Assembly: GCA_958437935.1 (NCBI GenBank)
Contig: CAUBPS010000005.1
Coordinates: 1 to 64,000, forward strand
Reading direction: 5' to 3'
DNA from: an uncultured Collinsella sp.
GTDB taxonomy: Bacteria > Actinomycetota > Coriobacteriia > Coriobacteriales > Coriobacteriaceae
Length of the DNA: 64,000 nucleotides
Shown: piece after piece, positions 54,645-62,743 of the stretch
Layout of the letters: every line of letters starts with the position of its first letter
Position numbering within the stretch: position 1 is the stretch's first letter
Position numbers and translations under genes: made by a program
The notes under the pieces: model-generated
What the model was told of the DNA's origin: nothing
Seen by the model: the letters and a program-made list of their open reading frames with translations, nothing else
Database searches by the model: none

Positions 54645-56270
54645 CTACTCCTTATCAAACGAAACGTCGGCGACGGGAAGCTCAATCGTAAAGACCGAGC
54701 CGTGCGGGTCCGCCGCGGCAACCTCTATGCTACCGCCATGCGCCAACGCAATGGAACGGCAGAGCGAAAGTCCCAGGCCCACGCTGCGGTGGCTGTCGGC
54801 CAAACCGTGGTTGGCGGTGTAGAACGACTCAAAGATCCGTTCGCGATCCTCGGGTGCGATACCCGGACCATCATCGGCCACCGAGCACGCCACGCGTCCA
54901 TCGTCGACGCTAATCGAAATCACGATATGCGAGCCTGCGGGCGTATAGGTGATGGCATTGTTCACCAGATTGACCACCAGCTGCACCATCAGGCGTGCAT
55001 CGACGTTGACGAGCGCCGGCTCATCGCACGCCACCACCTTAAGGTCGTGCTCGCGCACGGCAGGGTTCACGTGGCGCAGCGCCTCCTCGACGATATCGTC
55101 CATGAGCTCGAGCGTGGTCGACAGGCGCATACCGCCACCCTCGAGCTTGGTGATGGCGAGCAGATTCTCGACGGTGGCGTTGAGCCACAGCGCATCCGAG
55201 CGAATGGATAGAAGCAGGCCGCGGCGCGTCTGGGCGTCGAGCACGGCGGTGCCGGTCGAGCCCTGATCGAGCAGCACGTCGGCATTACCCGAAATACTGG
55301 TAAGCGGCGTGCGCAGATCGTGCGAAATGGAGCGCAGCAGGTTGGCGCGCAGCTGTTCGTTTTTGGCGAGCACCGCCGCCTCCTCGCGGGCCTCCATGGC
55401 GCGGGCGCGGTCGAGCGCCAGCTCGCCTTCGCTCACGATGGCATCGGCAAGTGTCCGCTCCTCATGCGTCAGCACGTCGGGCTCGGCAACGATAGCCAGC
55501 ACGCCCACCACCGAGGCAGGGTCGCCCGAGCGCACGAAGCCGTCGCCCGTGCGAACCGTCAGGTAGATGCCATAAAACGCCGAGCCGCCATAGGTGGCAT
55601 CGAGCGGCGTTCCCACATAGGCGGACGCCGAGAGCCGCGGCGGCATCTGCGGCGCCAGTTCATGCACCGGCGCGGCATCGCCCACGGCCGTGTATGTCGC
55701 ACGCGGCAGCAGGTCATCGCCCTCGGCGTCGGCGCTGTACCACACGACCGGGCAGCCCGAAAGACGCGCCAGCTGCGTGGCCATGGCGTGAACGATCTGC
55801 TGCTGATCGGCACACCGCTGCAGCATACGGTTGGTCTCGAGCACCATATGCGTGCGGCGGTCGCTGGCGGCAGCCTGTGCCAGGGCGCGGCGCAGGGCCA
55901 ACGCAATCGAGCTCGACACAAGCGAGACCACGAACATGATGAAGAACATGCCGGGATAGACGCGGTCGATAAGCGACAGCGAGTAGCGCGGGTCGACAAA
56001 CAAGAAGTTGTAGAGCGCCACGGCGGCAGCCGAGCTCAGCAAGCAATACAGGCGACTCCAGGTAAAGAATGCGCACAGCTGAACGGCGAACACATAGACG
56101 ATCATGATGCTCGGCGCGAGACCCGGATGGTCGAGCAGCGCGCCCACAATCGTCGCCGCGACCAGCAGCCCCACCGATACGCAGGCGTCATACAGAGGAG
56201 TGCGGCGCGTCAGCGTTGTGCGCCGCCACCAAAAGCTATCGGCAATATCGCCGTCCGTACGGACGTCCAT
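54645..56270 (-). CDS. KdpD-like sensor histidine kinase lacking the N-terminal KdpD/Usp region
   Basis: 541 aa (full KdpD about 890). Four membrane helices of the DUF4118 type (about 27-130), a GAF-like domain (150-290), HisKA with the phospho-His in SISHDLRTPLTSI, and HATPase with DDGPGIAPEDRERIF. The long cytoplasmic N-terminal KdpD and Usp domains, which sense K+ status and c-di-AMP in other bacteria, are missing. The start at 56270 follows a GC-rich GGGG stretch. It pairs with the response regulator 4 nt downstream. Confidence 0.9.
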   Translation of the reverse strand: MDVRTDGDIADSFWWRRTTLTRRTPLYDACVSVGLLVAATIVGALLDHPGLAPSIMIVYVFAVQLCAFFTWSRLYCLLSSAAAVALYNFLFVDPRYSLSLIDRVYPGMFFIMFVVSLVSSSIALALRRALAQAAASDRRTHMVLETNRMLQRCADQQQIVHAMATQLARLSGCPVVWYSADAEGDDLLPRATYTAVGDAAPVHELAPQMPPRLSASAYVGTPLDATYGGSAFYGIYLTVRTGDGFVRSGDPASVVGVLAIVAEPDVLTHEERTLADAIVSEGELALDRARAMEAREEAAVLAKNEQLRANLLRSISHDLRTPLTSISGNADVLLDQGSTGTAVLDAQTRRGLLLSIRSDALWLNATVENLLAITKLEGGGMRLSTTLELMDDIVEEALRHVNPAVREHDLKVVACDEPALVNVDARLMVQLVVNLVNNAITYTPAGSHIVISISVDDGRVACSVADDGPGIAPEDRERIFESFYTANHGLADSHRSVGLGLSLCRSIALAHGGSIEVAAADPHGSVFTIELPVADVSFDKE

Positions 56271-56300
56271 CAGCGCCCCGCCCCTCTCTCAAAAACAAAA

Positions 56301-56334
56301 ACCACCACAAAGGGACAGGCACCTTTGTGGTGGT
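56301..56334. repeat. 34-bp palindromic repeat (F2 family)
   Basis: ACCACCACAAAGGGAC-AG-GCACCTTTGTGGTGGT, followed by a partial echo TTGTGGTGGTT to 56350. The outer arms differ from the other copies but still pair. Confidence 0.75.
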
Positions 56335-56382
56335 TTCCCTTGTGGTGGTTCCAAGTGTAAAGCCTTCTACGACCGGCGGTCG

Positions 56383-56577
56383 CTAGACAAACAGCACGTG
56401 CGCGAGCAGCGCGCAAACGCACGCCGCGACAAGCACCGTCACCACGATCGAGATCACGCGGTCGGCCATATCCATGTTGGCACGATTCGTAAAGAACCGA
56501 TCTTCGGCGGCATCGACGCGCGCCTCACGCACCAGCTCGGTCGCAAAATCGCAACCGTCAAGCACCTTTGCATCCAT
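56383..56577 (-). CDS. Small single-pass membrane protein between kup and the kinase gene
   Basis: 64 aa, no family recognised. Residues 1-40 are charged and soluble (MDAKVLDGCDFATELVREAR), residues 41-63 form one strong membrane helix (ISIVVTVLVAACVCALLAHV). AGAGGAAACC before ATG 56577 is a good ribosome site. Its place between kup and the KdpD-like gene on the same strand suggests an accessory or regulatory peptide for potassium transport, but that is context only. Confidence 0.65.
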   Translation of the reverse strand: MDAKVLDGCDFATELVREARVDAAEDRFFTNRANMDMADRVISIVVTVLVAACVCALLAHVLFV

Positions 56578-56646
56578 GGTTTCCTCTCAGGACTCAATCC
56601 CCGTCAATACAAGCCCGCCCGTTCGCAGACAAACCTCGAGCGTCGA

Positions 56647-58674
56647 CTACGGCCGCTCGTTGGGGGCCAGGCGCTGCATCTTGTTCACGGCCTTGAACTT
56701 GGTGAACAGCGGCACGTACTCAAAGCTCACGTTGGAGTTCTCCAGGCCGTACCAGCGTGCAGGCGTGCCGGCGGCGCGACGAATGATGTACTTGAGCGTG
56801 ATGGCCGTACGCTCGCTCGGCTCCACATCGCTTTCGGGCGCCAGAAGCTTACGAATCAGGACGAACTTGAACGTACCGATGTTACCCGGATCCTTGTAGA
56901 CCGAGTAGTCATGCGTCTGCGGCGGCAGCTCGCCGGTGGCAGCCAGGTCCTGAACGACCTGACGCAGATAGGCATTGACGCGCTGGTTGATCTTGTAGCC
57001 CAGGTACAGATGCACGCGGAACACGTAGTCGGTGCCGAACGTCTCGACCGAATAGGCAAAGGTGTGCGGTTCGTCCATGGTCTCGACATTCACAAACCAC
57101 CAGGCGCGAGCGCGCTTGGGATGCTTGTCCAGAATCGAGTAGACGATGTCGCGGTCGATGTAGTCGGTATGGGTGTCCTTGGTCAGGTACACGATGTTGT
57201 CGCTCAGGCGCTCGTAGCGATCGTCATCGCGCAGGCGCTTGAGCTGCGGCAGGTAGCTGCGCAGCGGCAGCAGCGTAAACTGGCGCTGCTCAACAGCCGT
57301 ACCGTTGTACCAGCACACCATGATGCCCATGATGAGCGCGGCCATGAGGATGGTGAAATAGCCGCCGTGGAAGAACTTAGTGAGCGAGCTCACGAAGAAG
57401 AAGCCCTCGAGCAAAAGGAAGAAGGCCGCGAAGATCCACGGCGCGACCTTGAGCTTGCGCTCCTCGTGCAGGTAGAAGAAGAGCAGCAGCGTGGTGCACA
57501 TCATAGTCAGCGTAATGGCAAGGCCGTAGGCGGCTTCCATATGCGCCGAGTTCTGGAACAGCAGCACCACGATGACGCAGCCGACAAGCATGACGTTGTT
57601 GACCATGGGGATGTAGAGCTGGCCCTTGGTCTCGGCAGGGTAGAAGACCTGCATGTGCGGCATGAGGTCCAGACGGCTGGCCTCGGACACCAGCGAAAAT
57701 GCGCCGGTGATGAGCGCCTGCGAGGCAATGATGGCCGCGACGGTGGAAAGGCCGACGGCAAACGGGCGCAGGCCCGGGGCGAGCATCTGGTAGAACGGGT
57801 TGAGATCGGCAATGCCCATGAGCTCGGGGTTGGCAGCGTTGTTCATAAGCCAAGCGCCCTGGCCCATATAGGAAAGCAGCAGGCAGCACTTAACGAACGG
57901 CCAGGTGGCGTAAATGTTGCCGCGGCCCACATGGCCCATGTCGGAGTAGAGCGCCTCGGCACCGGTGGTGGCGAGGAAGCAGCTGCCCAGAATCATGATG
58001 CCCGCATGGTTGTTGGGGCTCAGCAAAAAGGCGATGCCGCGCACCGGGTTGAGGCACAGCAGCACGGCGGGGTGCTGGAGGACAAAGAACAGACCCGTAC
58101 CGCCCAAGAACAGGAACCACAGCGTCATGATGGGGCCAAAGGCGTGACCGATCTTGGCCGTACCGATGCGCTGCACCAAGAAGAGCACGATGATGATGGC
58201 GAGCGTAATGGCGACGACGCGACCCTGGTCATCGCCCAGCACGGCATGGACCGCCGGGATGGTGCGCAGGCCCTCGATGGCCGTGGTAACGGTAACGGCC
58301 GGCGTCAGGATGCCGTCGGCGAGCAGCGCGGCGCCACCCAGCATGGCGGGGATGATAAGCCACTTGCCGCAGCGCTTGACCAGGCTGTACAGGGCAAAGA
58401 TGCCGCCCTCACCATGGTTATCGGCGCGCAGCGAGATGAGCACATACTTGATGGTGGTCAGCAACGTGACCGTCCACACGACAAGGGAGAGCGCGCCGAG
58501 CACGAACTCCTCCGTGACGCTTCCGATGCCGCCGTTGCCGGCAACGAGCGCCTTGGTTACATACATGGGGCTGGTGCCGATATCGCCGTACACCACGCCT
58601 AGCGTGACGAGCATCGCCGAGATGCTCACAGGAATCGCAGCGTGCGAGGCTGCCTCCTTGGCCTTTTGTTCCAT
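56647..58674 (-). CDS. kup: KUP-family potassium uptake protein
   Basis: Proton-coupled K+ importer (675 aa; Kup about 620-670). About 12 membrane helices (20-450) and a cytoplasmic C-terminal domain. Family segments: LGVVYGDIGTSPMYV in helix 1 with the conserved Asp, HGEGGIFALYSLVKR, GAALLADGILTPAVTVT and SSLTKFFHGGYFTIL. ATG 58674 has GGGAGG 11 nt upstream. In other Actinomycetes kup is under c-di-AMP riboswitch control, but the 110-nt leader here is too short for one. Followed by the small membrane protein and the KdpDE-like pair. Confidence 0.95.
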   Translation of the reverse strand: MEQKAKEAASHAAIPVSISAMLVTLGVVYGDIGTSPMYVTKALVAGNGGIGSVTEEFVLGALSLVVWTVTLLTTIKYVLISLRADNHGEGGIFALYSLVKRCGKWLIIPAMLGGAALLADGILTPAVTVTTAIEGLRTIPAVHAVLGDDQGRVVAITLAIIIVLFLVQRIGTAKIGHAFGPIMTLWFLFLGGTGLFFVLQHPAVLLCLNPVRGIAFLLSPNNHAGIMILGSCFLATTGAEALYSDMGHVGRGNIYATWPFVKCCLLLSYMGQGAWLMNNAANPELMGIADLNPFYQMLAPGLRPFAVGLSTVAAIIASQALITGAFSLVSEASRLDLMPHMQVFYPAETKGQLYIPMVNNVMLVGCVIVVLLFQNSAHMEAAYGLAITLTMMCTTLLLFFYLHEERKLKVAPWIFAAFFLLLEGFFFVSSLTKFFHGGYFTILMAALIMGIMVCWYNGTAVEQRQFTLLPLRSYLPQLKRLRDDDRYERLSDNIVYLTKDTHTDYIDRDIVYSILDKHPKRARAWWFVNVETMDEPHTFAYSVETFGTDYVFRVHLYLGYKINQRVNAYLRQVVQDLAATGELPPQTHDYSVYKDPGNIGTFKFVLIRKLLAPESDVEPSERTAITLKYIIRRAAGTPARWYGLENSNVSFEYVPLFTKFKAVNKMQRLAPNERP

Positions 58675-58709
58675 AAGCCGGTTTCCTCCCAACTTTAATG
58701 TTCGAAGGG

Positions 58710-58715
58710 ATTATA
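58710..58715 (-). promoter_or_regulatory. -10 box of the kup promoter
   Basis: Consensus TATAAT on the minus strand, 35 nt upstream of the kup start codon; the -35 is poorly defined (TGCATT or TTAAAA). Confidence 0.6.
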
Positions 58716-58797
58716 GGTAATCGGCCCATGTTTTAATGCACTGTTTTCCCAGCTAGATAAAGATTTATACAGTCTTTAGGCTACCGCGGCGATATGG

Positions 58798-58830
58798 AAT
58801 GCGGCAAAGGGACTATCCCCTTGTCACATT
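58798..58830. repeat. 33-bp palindromic repeat (F2 family)
   Basis: AATGCGGCAAAGGGAC-TA-TCCCCTTGTCACATT, 2 nt from the stop codon of the nitroreductase gene. Confidence 0.75.
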
Positions 58831-58832
58831 CG

Positions 58833-59681
58833 TCATTTTCCGAGCCAGTTTTTGAACCACCACTCCATGGAGCGGCTCATCTCAGCCATAAAGGGACTCG
58901 TGTGCTTGCGGGTGTAGATATCCACGACGCGCTCCCCCACCTCGCGGGCGTGCGGGCGAAACATCGCATCCATCTCGGCCACCTGCGCATCCATAGTCGC
59001 GGCATCCGCACGGCAGTAGCGCTCCTCGTGCACCAGGTTCACCACGGGGTGCGCGATTGCCGGGCGCTCCTTACGGGGCGTGCCGATGATGAGCATCGAC
59101 AGCGGCATGGTATAGGGCGGCAGATCGAGCAGCGCGGCAACTTCCTCAGCGTTCTCGACGATATCACCGATATAGCAGCTCCCCAGCCCCAGGGCCTCGG
59201 CGGCAACCACGGCGTTTTGCGCGGCGATCACGGCATCCTGAGCCGCGATGGCAAAGTCGCCCAAACCCGGCGCGCGGCGGGGCGCCTTGCCCGTGCGCTC
59301 TACAAACTCGGGCTCAAAGCAGCCCACGTGCTCAAACAGATCGATCCACTTGGCATAGTCGACCACAAATATTAGTGCCCAGGGCGCCTTAGCGATCATG
59401 GGCTGGTGGTCGCACAGATCGGCCAGGCGGTCGAGCGCAGCCTGCTCGCGAATGCTTACGATGGAATACATCATCATGGCGCCCGCCGACGGCGCGCGAC
59501 TCGCCGCATGCAAAATCGCCGCTCGCTGCTCGTCGGTCACCGCCACGGGACGGTCGTCGTCATCACGCGCGAAGGCACGCGTGGAGGAACGGTGCTCCAA
59601 CGTGTCCAGCACCGCACTGCCCGTCGTCTCGACCGGATAGCCGCACGTATCCACAGCCTTGGTGCAAACCTGCTCGCTCAT
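58833..59681 (-). CDS. Nitroreductase-family flavoprotein
   Basis: FMN-dependent oxidoreductase (282 aa). N-terminal FMN phosphate contact as HRSSTRAFARD (30-40), RAPSAGAMMMYS (62-73), AAQNAVVAAEALGLGSCYIGDI near 160, IIGTPRKER near 200. The extra C-terminal 70 residues are not typical. Substrates of this family are diverse (quinones, nitro-compounds, flavins, dehalogenation). Single gene. Confidence 0.9.
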   Translation of the reverse strand: MSEQVCTKAVDTCGYPVETTGSAVLDTLEHRSSTRAFARDDDDRPVAVTDEQRAAILHAASRAPSAGAMMMYSIVSIREQAALDRLADLCDHQPMIAKAPWALIFVVDYAKWIDLFEHVGCFEPEFVERTGKAPRRAPGLGDFAIAAQDAVIAAQNAVVAAEALGLGSCYIGDIVENAEEVAALLDLPPYTMPLSMLIIGTPRKERPAIAHPVVNLVHEERYCRADAATMDAQVAEMDAMFRPHAREVGERVVDIYTRKHTSPFMAEMSRSMEWWFKNWLGK

Positions 59682-59894
59682 CGCCTCATCCTCGCTAATT
59701 CTTTAAGAAGCCTTTACGTTTCCGTGTAATTCCCGTCCATTATCGCGCACGTCGCCACTACATTGCGCCACACTGTCACACCCGCGCGTTATTATGGCTG
59801 GTTGTTGTGCGCAGCCCTCAAATGCAGCGCATATTTAGGTAACAATCGGGTAAACCCCCGCTTTCGTAGGTTTTAGTTTGTGAGGAGTCTCAGC

Positions 59895-62195
59895 ATGTTC
59901 GCTGCCGCCATCTCGCTCGTCGGTCTTGCGGCGACCGTCTACCTTGTCTTGCGCGAGGCCAAGGCCATTCGCGCTCAGTCGGGCACCGTTGCCAAAAGCG
60001 CTCTTGGATGGAGCGTCGCCTTCGGCCTGTTCCAGGTCTTTTTGACTATTTGGGGCGCCGTGGGCCTCGTCGCTCAAAACGAGCCGCTCGCCTTTGTGAT
60101 GCTCATCCTGACCAACGCCATCCTCACCGGCTGCGCTTGGGCCAGCATCGCACGCGACCGCATCGCCCCGCGCGTCTTTGCGTTCGCCGCGCCCGACGCC
60201 CCCGCCCCCACCGGCAAGCTCGCCCGCCTGCGCGGCGCCTTTGTGGGCAAACCGCTCGTCGCCGCTGTCTTGTGCCTGCTGCTTGCCGGCGTCTTTGCAC
60301 TGCTGGGAATGGAAGTCTCGTCCAACCACGACTTTACCTGGGTCTACCCCCTGTGCATCCTGCTCGAGTGGGCCATCATCACCACGCTCATGGTCGGCCT
60401 GTTCTTCCTGTTCCAGCGCCACGGCGCAGCTCCCGCGGTCCTGGCCTTTGCCCTCTTTGTCCTGGGCATTGCCGAGTTCTTCGTTATCACGTTTAAATCC
60501 ATGCCCATCCAGCCGGGCGACCTTTCGGCCATCTCCACCGCCGCCGCAGTCGCCGGCACCGGCTACACCTTCTCGATCTCGCTGTTCTGCGTGCTGTCCA
60601 TGGGCTTTACCGCCATCGCCATGCTGCTATGCGAGTATGCCGGCCTGGTGGCACCGCACCGTCAGAAGGGCGCCGCCAACGCCAAGCGTATGCTGCTCAC
60701 CAACCTGCTCGTCGCTGTGCTGTGCCTGGGCGGCGTGACCGCGCACGTCACGCTTATCGACTACTACAACACTCTCGGCATCACCGTCTACACCTGGCGT
60801 CCGCTCGAGAGCTACTGGCGCGAGGGCTACCTGCCTGCCTTTATTAGTGCGGCGCAGTCCATCAAGCCGCCCAAACCCGCCGACTACTCCGTCGACGATG
60901 CCAAGGCCACGCTCAAAAAGTACGCCAAAGCCTACGACAAGTCCGACGCCGCCAAGAGCGACGAGCGCGCCGCCGCCCAGGAGCAGTTCGACAGCGAGAA
61001 GCCCACGGTCATCGCCATCATGAACGAGACGTTCTCGGATCTGTCGATCTACCAGAACATGCGCGCCGGCTACGAGGGTCCGCAGTACTTTAAGAGCCTG
61101 TCCAACTGCCTCAGCCGCGGCAAGCTCTATGTGAGCGCCTACGGCGGCGGTACCGCCAATACCGAGTTTGAGTTTATGACCGGCAACTCCATGGCCAACC
61201 TGGGCTCGGGCGTGTACCCCTACACCATCTACAACATGGAGACGACCGGGAACCTGGCAGAGCAGTTCAAATCGCTCGGCTATTCCACCACGGCCATGCA
61301 CCCCAACCACGCGACCAACTGGAACCGCGAGAACGTCTACAAGGACTTTGGCTTTGACCAGTTCCTGTCCATCAACGATTTCCAGGGCGCCGATACCCTG
61401 CGCGGCATGGTGACCGACCAGGCGACCTACGACAAGATTCTTGAGCTGCTCGACCAGAACGCCGATCCGCAGTTTATCTTCGATGTGACCATGCAGAACC
61501 ACTCGGGCTACGACACGGGCCTGCTGCCGGTCGACAAGCAGATGCACCTGAACATCGACACGACCGACCTGGACGCCAAGACCGTCGAGGACGGCACGCT
61601 CTCCGATGTCGACGAGTATGTCTCGTGCATCGAGCAGTCCGACCAGGCGCTTCGCTACTTCCTCAACGCCTTGAGCAAGCTCGACCGCAAGGTGGTCGTG
61701 GTGTTCTGGGGCGACCACCAGCCGTTCTTCCCGTCCAAGTTCAACGATAAGTGGTTTACCGGCGAGGACGACGCCACGCATCAGGAGCGTCTGTGGCAGA
61801 CCGACTACATCATCTGGGCCAACTACGACGTTGCCGGCTGCGACCAGACGAGCGAGGTCGACGACCTGTCCACCAACTACCTGTCCACCCAGCTTATGCA
61901 GCTGATCGGCGCCCCGCTTTCCGACTACCAGAAGGCGCACATGACGCTGCGCGAGTCGCTGCCCGCTATCAACTCGGTGGGCTACGAGGACGCCAGCCTG
62001 CGCTGGGCGCTTTCCTCCAACGTCACCGGTGACGACGCCGATGCCGCAGCCGCCACCAAGGCGCGCGAAGATTACGCCAAGATGCAGTACTACGAGATGT
62101 TCCGCGACGGCAAGAACGTGTACACCGAGCACTTCCAGACCGAGGCCAACGAGACCGACCCCAACCTGGCACCGGGTACGACCAAGATCAAGTAG
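59895..62195 (+). CDS. LTA synthase family (sulfatase-fold) membrane enzyme
   Basis: Polyglycerol-phosphate or phosphoglycerol-transferase of the alkaline phosphatase superfamily (766 aa). About six or seven N-terminal membrane helices (1-290), a linker, and an extracellular sulfatase domain from about 368. Metal and nucleophile residues: MNETF (Glu378) and GGGTANTEFEF (Thr420), TAMHPNHATNW, and VVVFWGDHQPF. GAGGAG is 7 nt before ATG 59895. Would build lipoteichoic acid or decorate cell-surface glycans, complementing the LCP protein at 6.3-7.5 kb. Confidence 0.92.
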   Translation: MFAAAISLVGLAATVYLVLREAKAIRAQSGTVAKSALGWSVAFGLFQVFLTIWGAVGLVAQNEPLAFVMLILTNAILTGCAWASIARDRIAPRVFAFAAPDAPAPTGKLARLRGAFVGKPLVAAVLCLLLAGVFALLGMEVSSNHDFTWVYPLCILLEWAIITTLMVGLFFLFQRHGAAPAVLAFALFVLGIAEFFVITFKSMPIQPGDLSAISTAAAVAGTGYTFSISLFCVLSMGFTAIAMLLCEYAGLVAPHRQKGAANAKRMLLTNLLVAVLCLGGVTAHVTLIDYYNTLGITVYTWRPLESYWREGYLPAFISAAQSIKPPKPADYSVDDAKATLKKYAKAYDKSDAAKSDERAAAQEQFDSEKPTVIAIMNETFSDLSIYQNMRAGYEGPQYFKSLSNCLSRGKLYVSAYGGGTANTEFEFMTGNSMANLGSGVYPYTIYNMETTGNLAEQFKSLGYSTTAMHPNHATNWNRENVYKDFGFDQFLSINDFQGADTLRGMVTDQATYDKILELLDQNADPQFIFDVTMQNHSGYDTGLLPVDKQMHLNIDTTDLDAKTVEDGTLSDVDEYVSCIEQSDQALRYFLNALSKLDRKVVVVFWGDHQPFFPSKFNDKWFTGEDDATHQERLWQTDYIIWANYDVAGCDQTSEVDDLSTNYLSTQLMQLIGAPLSDYQKAHMTLRESLPAINSVGYEDASLRWALSSNVTGDDADAAAATKAREDYAKMQYYEMFRDGKNVYTEHFQTEANETDPNLAPGTTKIK

Positions 62196-62222
62196 CGACC
62201 AGCTGCGAGTTCATAACTGAAA

Positions 62223-62352
62223 CGTCTGTCCGGGCGGAGACATATAAGGTTCCCTGCTCGGACAGTCCTGCGCAAGACGGGGGCCACATTAAGTGGCCCC
62301 CTTTGCGTGCGGAACTCGCGATGAACCTTACATACCTCCGCCCGGACAGACG
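62223..62352. repeat. Inverted repeat enclosing a terminator
   Basis: Left arm 62223-62252 and right arm 62323-62352 are complementary at 27 of 30 positions (core CGTCTGTCCGGGCGGAG). In the centre GGGGGCCAC (62279-62287) / GTGGCCCCC (62293-62301) followed by CTTT forms a terminator-like hairpin 84 nt after the LTA-synthase-like gene. GCGAGTTC and GAACTCGC give a further paired set. Confidence 0.75.
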
Positions 62353-62407
62353 CCTTGTTGTTGGGACACGGCTTGTCATAGGGGTATCCGCTGAACATAT
62401 ATAAGTT

Positions 62408-62434
62408 GAAGGCCACGTTATGTGGCCTTCTTTG
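62408..62434 (+). terminator. Second intrinsic terminator
   Basis: GAAGGCCAC-GTTAT-GTGGCCTTC followed by TTTGTTT. Its stem is a near copy of the hairpin at 62279-62301. Confidence 0.8.
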
Positions 62435-62439
62435 TTTGC

Positions 62440-62684
62440 GGAAAGTGTGTCCCGGAATTCTTGTCTGGAATGGGATGCAGTTTCCGCTTGGGACCCGATT
62501 GGGAAAGTGTGTCCCACTATTCAGCTGGATTCCGGGATGTATTTTCCGGTTGAGGCTCGTTGGGAAAGTGCGTCCCACTTTGGGGGCTGATTCTGGGACG
62601 TGGTTTCCGGTTGGCTCTCATTGGGAAAGTTCATCCCATTTCTCGGCCTAATTATGGGACGCAGTTTCCGCTTGCGGAGTCTCC
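62440..62684. repeat. Tandem array of four 61-62-bp hairpin units
   Basis: Units begin GGAAAGT(G/T)(T/C)(G/A)TCCC at 62440, 62502, 62563 and 62624, and each contains a later GGGA(T/C)G...TTTCC complementary to its own start, so every unit can fold into a hairpin. Spacing is 62, 61 and 61 nt. Internal loops differ between units. No ORF with a plausible start and family is seen. It is not a CRISPR array: the repeats are imperfect and there are no unique spacers. Confidence 0.75.
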
Positions 62685-62743
62685 ACTCAACAGAAAACCC
62701 GGGTGGCCTGTTTTTTTAGGTTGTCGATATGTTCGACTGGCTA

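Noticed and set aside
54645..58674. Complete Kdp system
   Set aside because: No kdpF, kdpA, kdpB or kdpC gene is present in the window; the transporter is of the KUP family.
58675..58797. c-di-AMP riboswitch upstream of kup
   Set aside because: Expected in some Actinomycetes, but the leader is about 110 nt with none of the conserved ydaO-type segments that I could recognise.
62090..62578. Minus-strand frames across the hairpin array (repeated GTHFPN-like peptides)
   Set aside because: The peptide repetition follows from the DNA repeat and the frame overlaps two terminators; no start signal.
62440..62684. Possible CRISPR array
   Set aside because: Repeats are imperfect, each unit is self-complementary, there are no unique spacers of constant length between identical repeats, and no cas gene is near.
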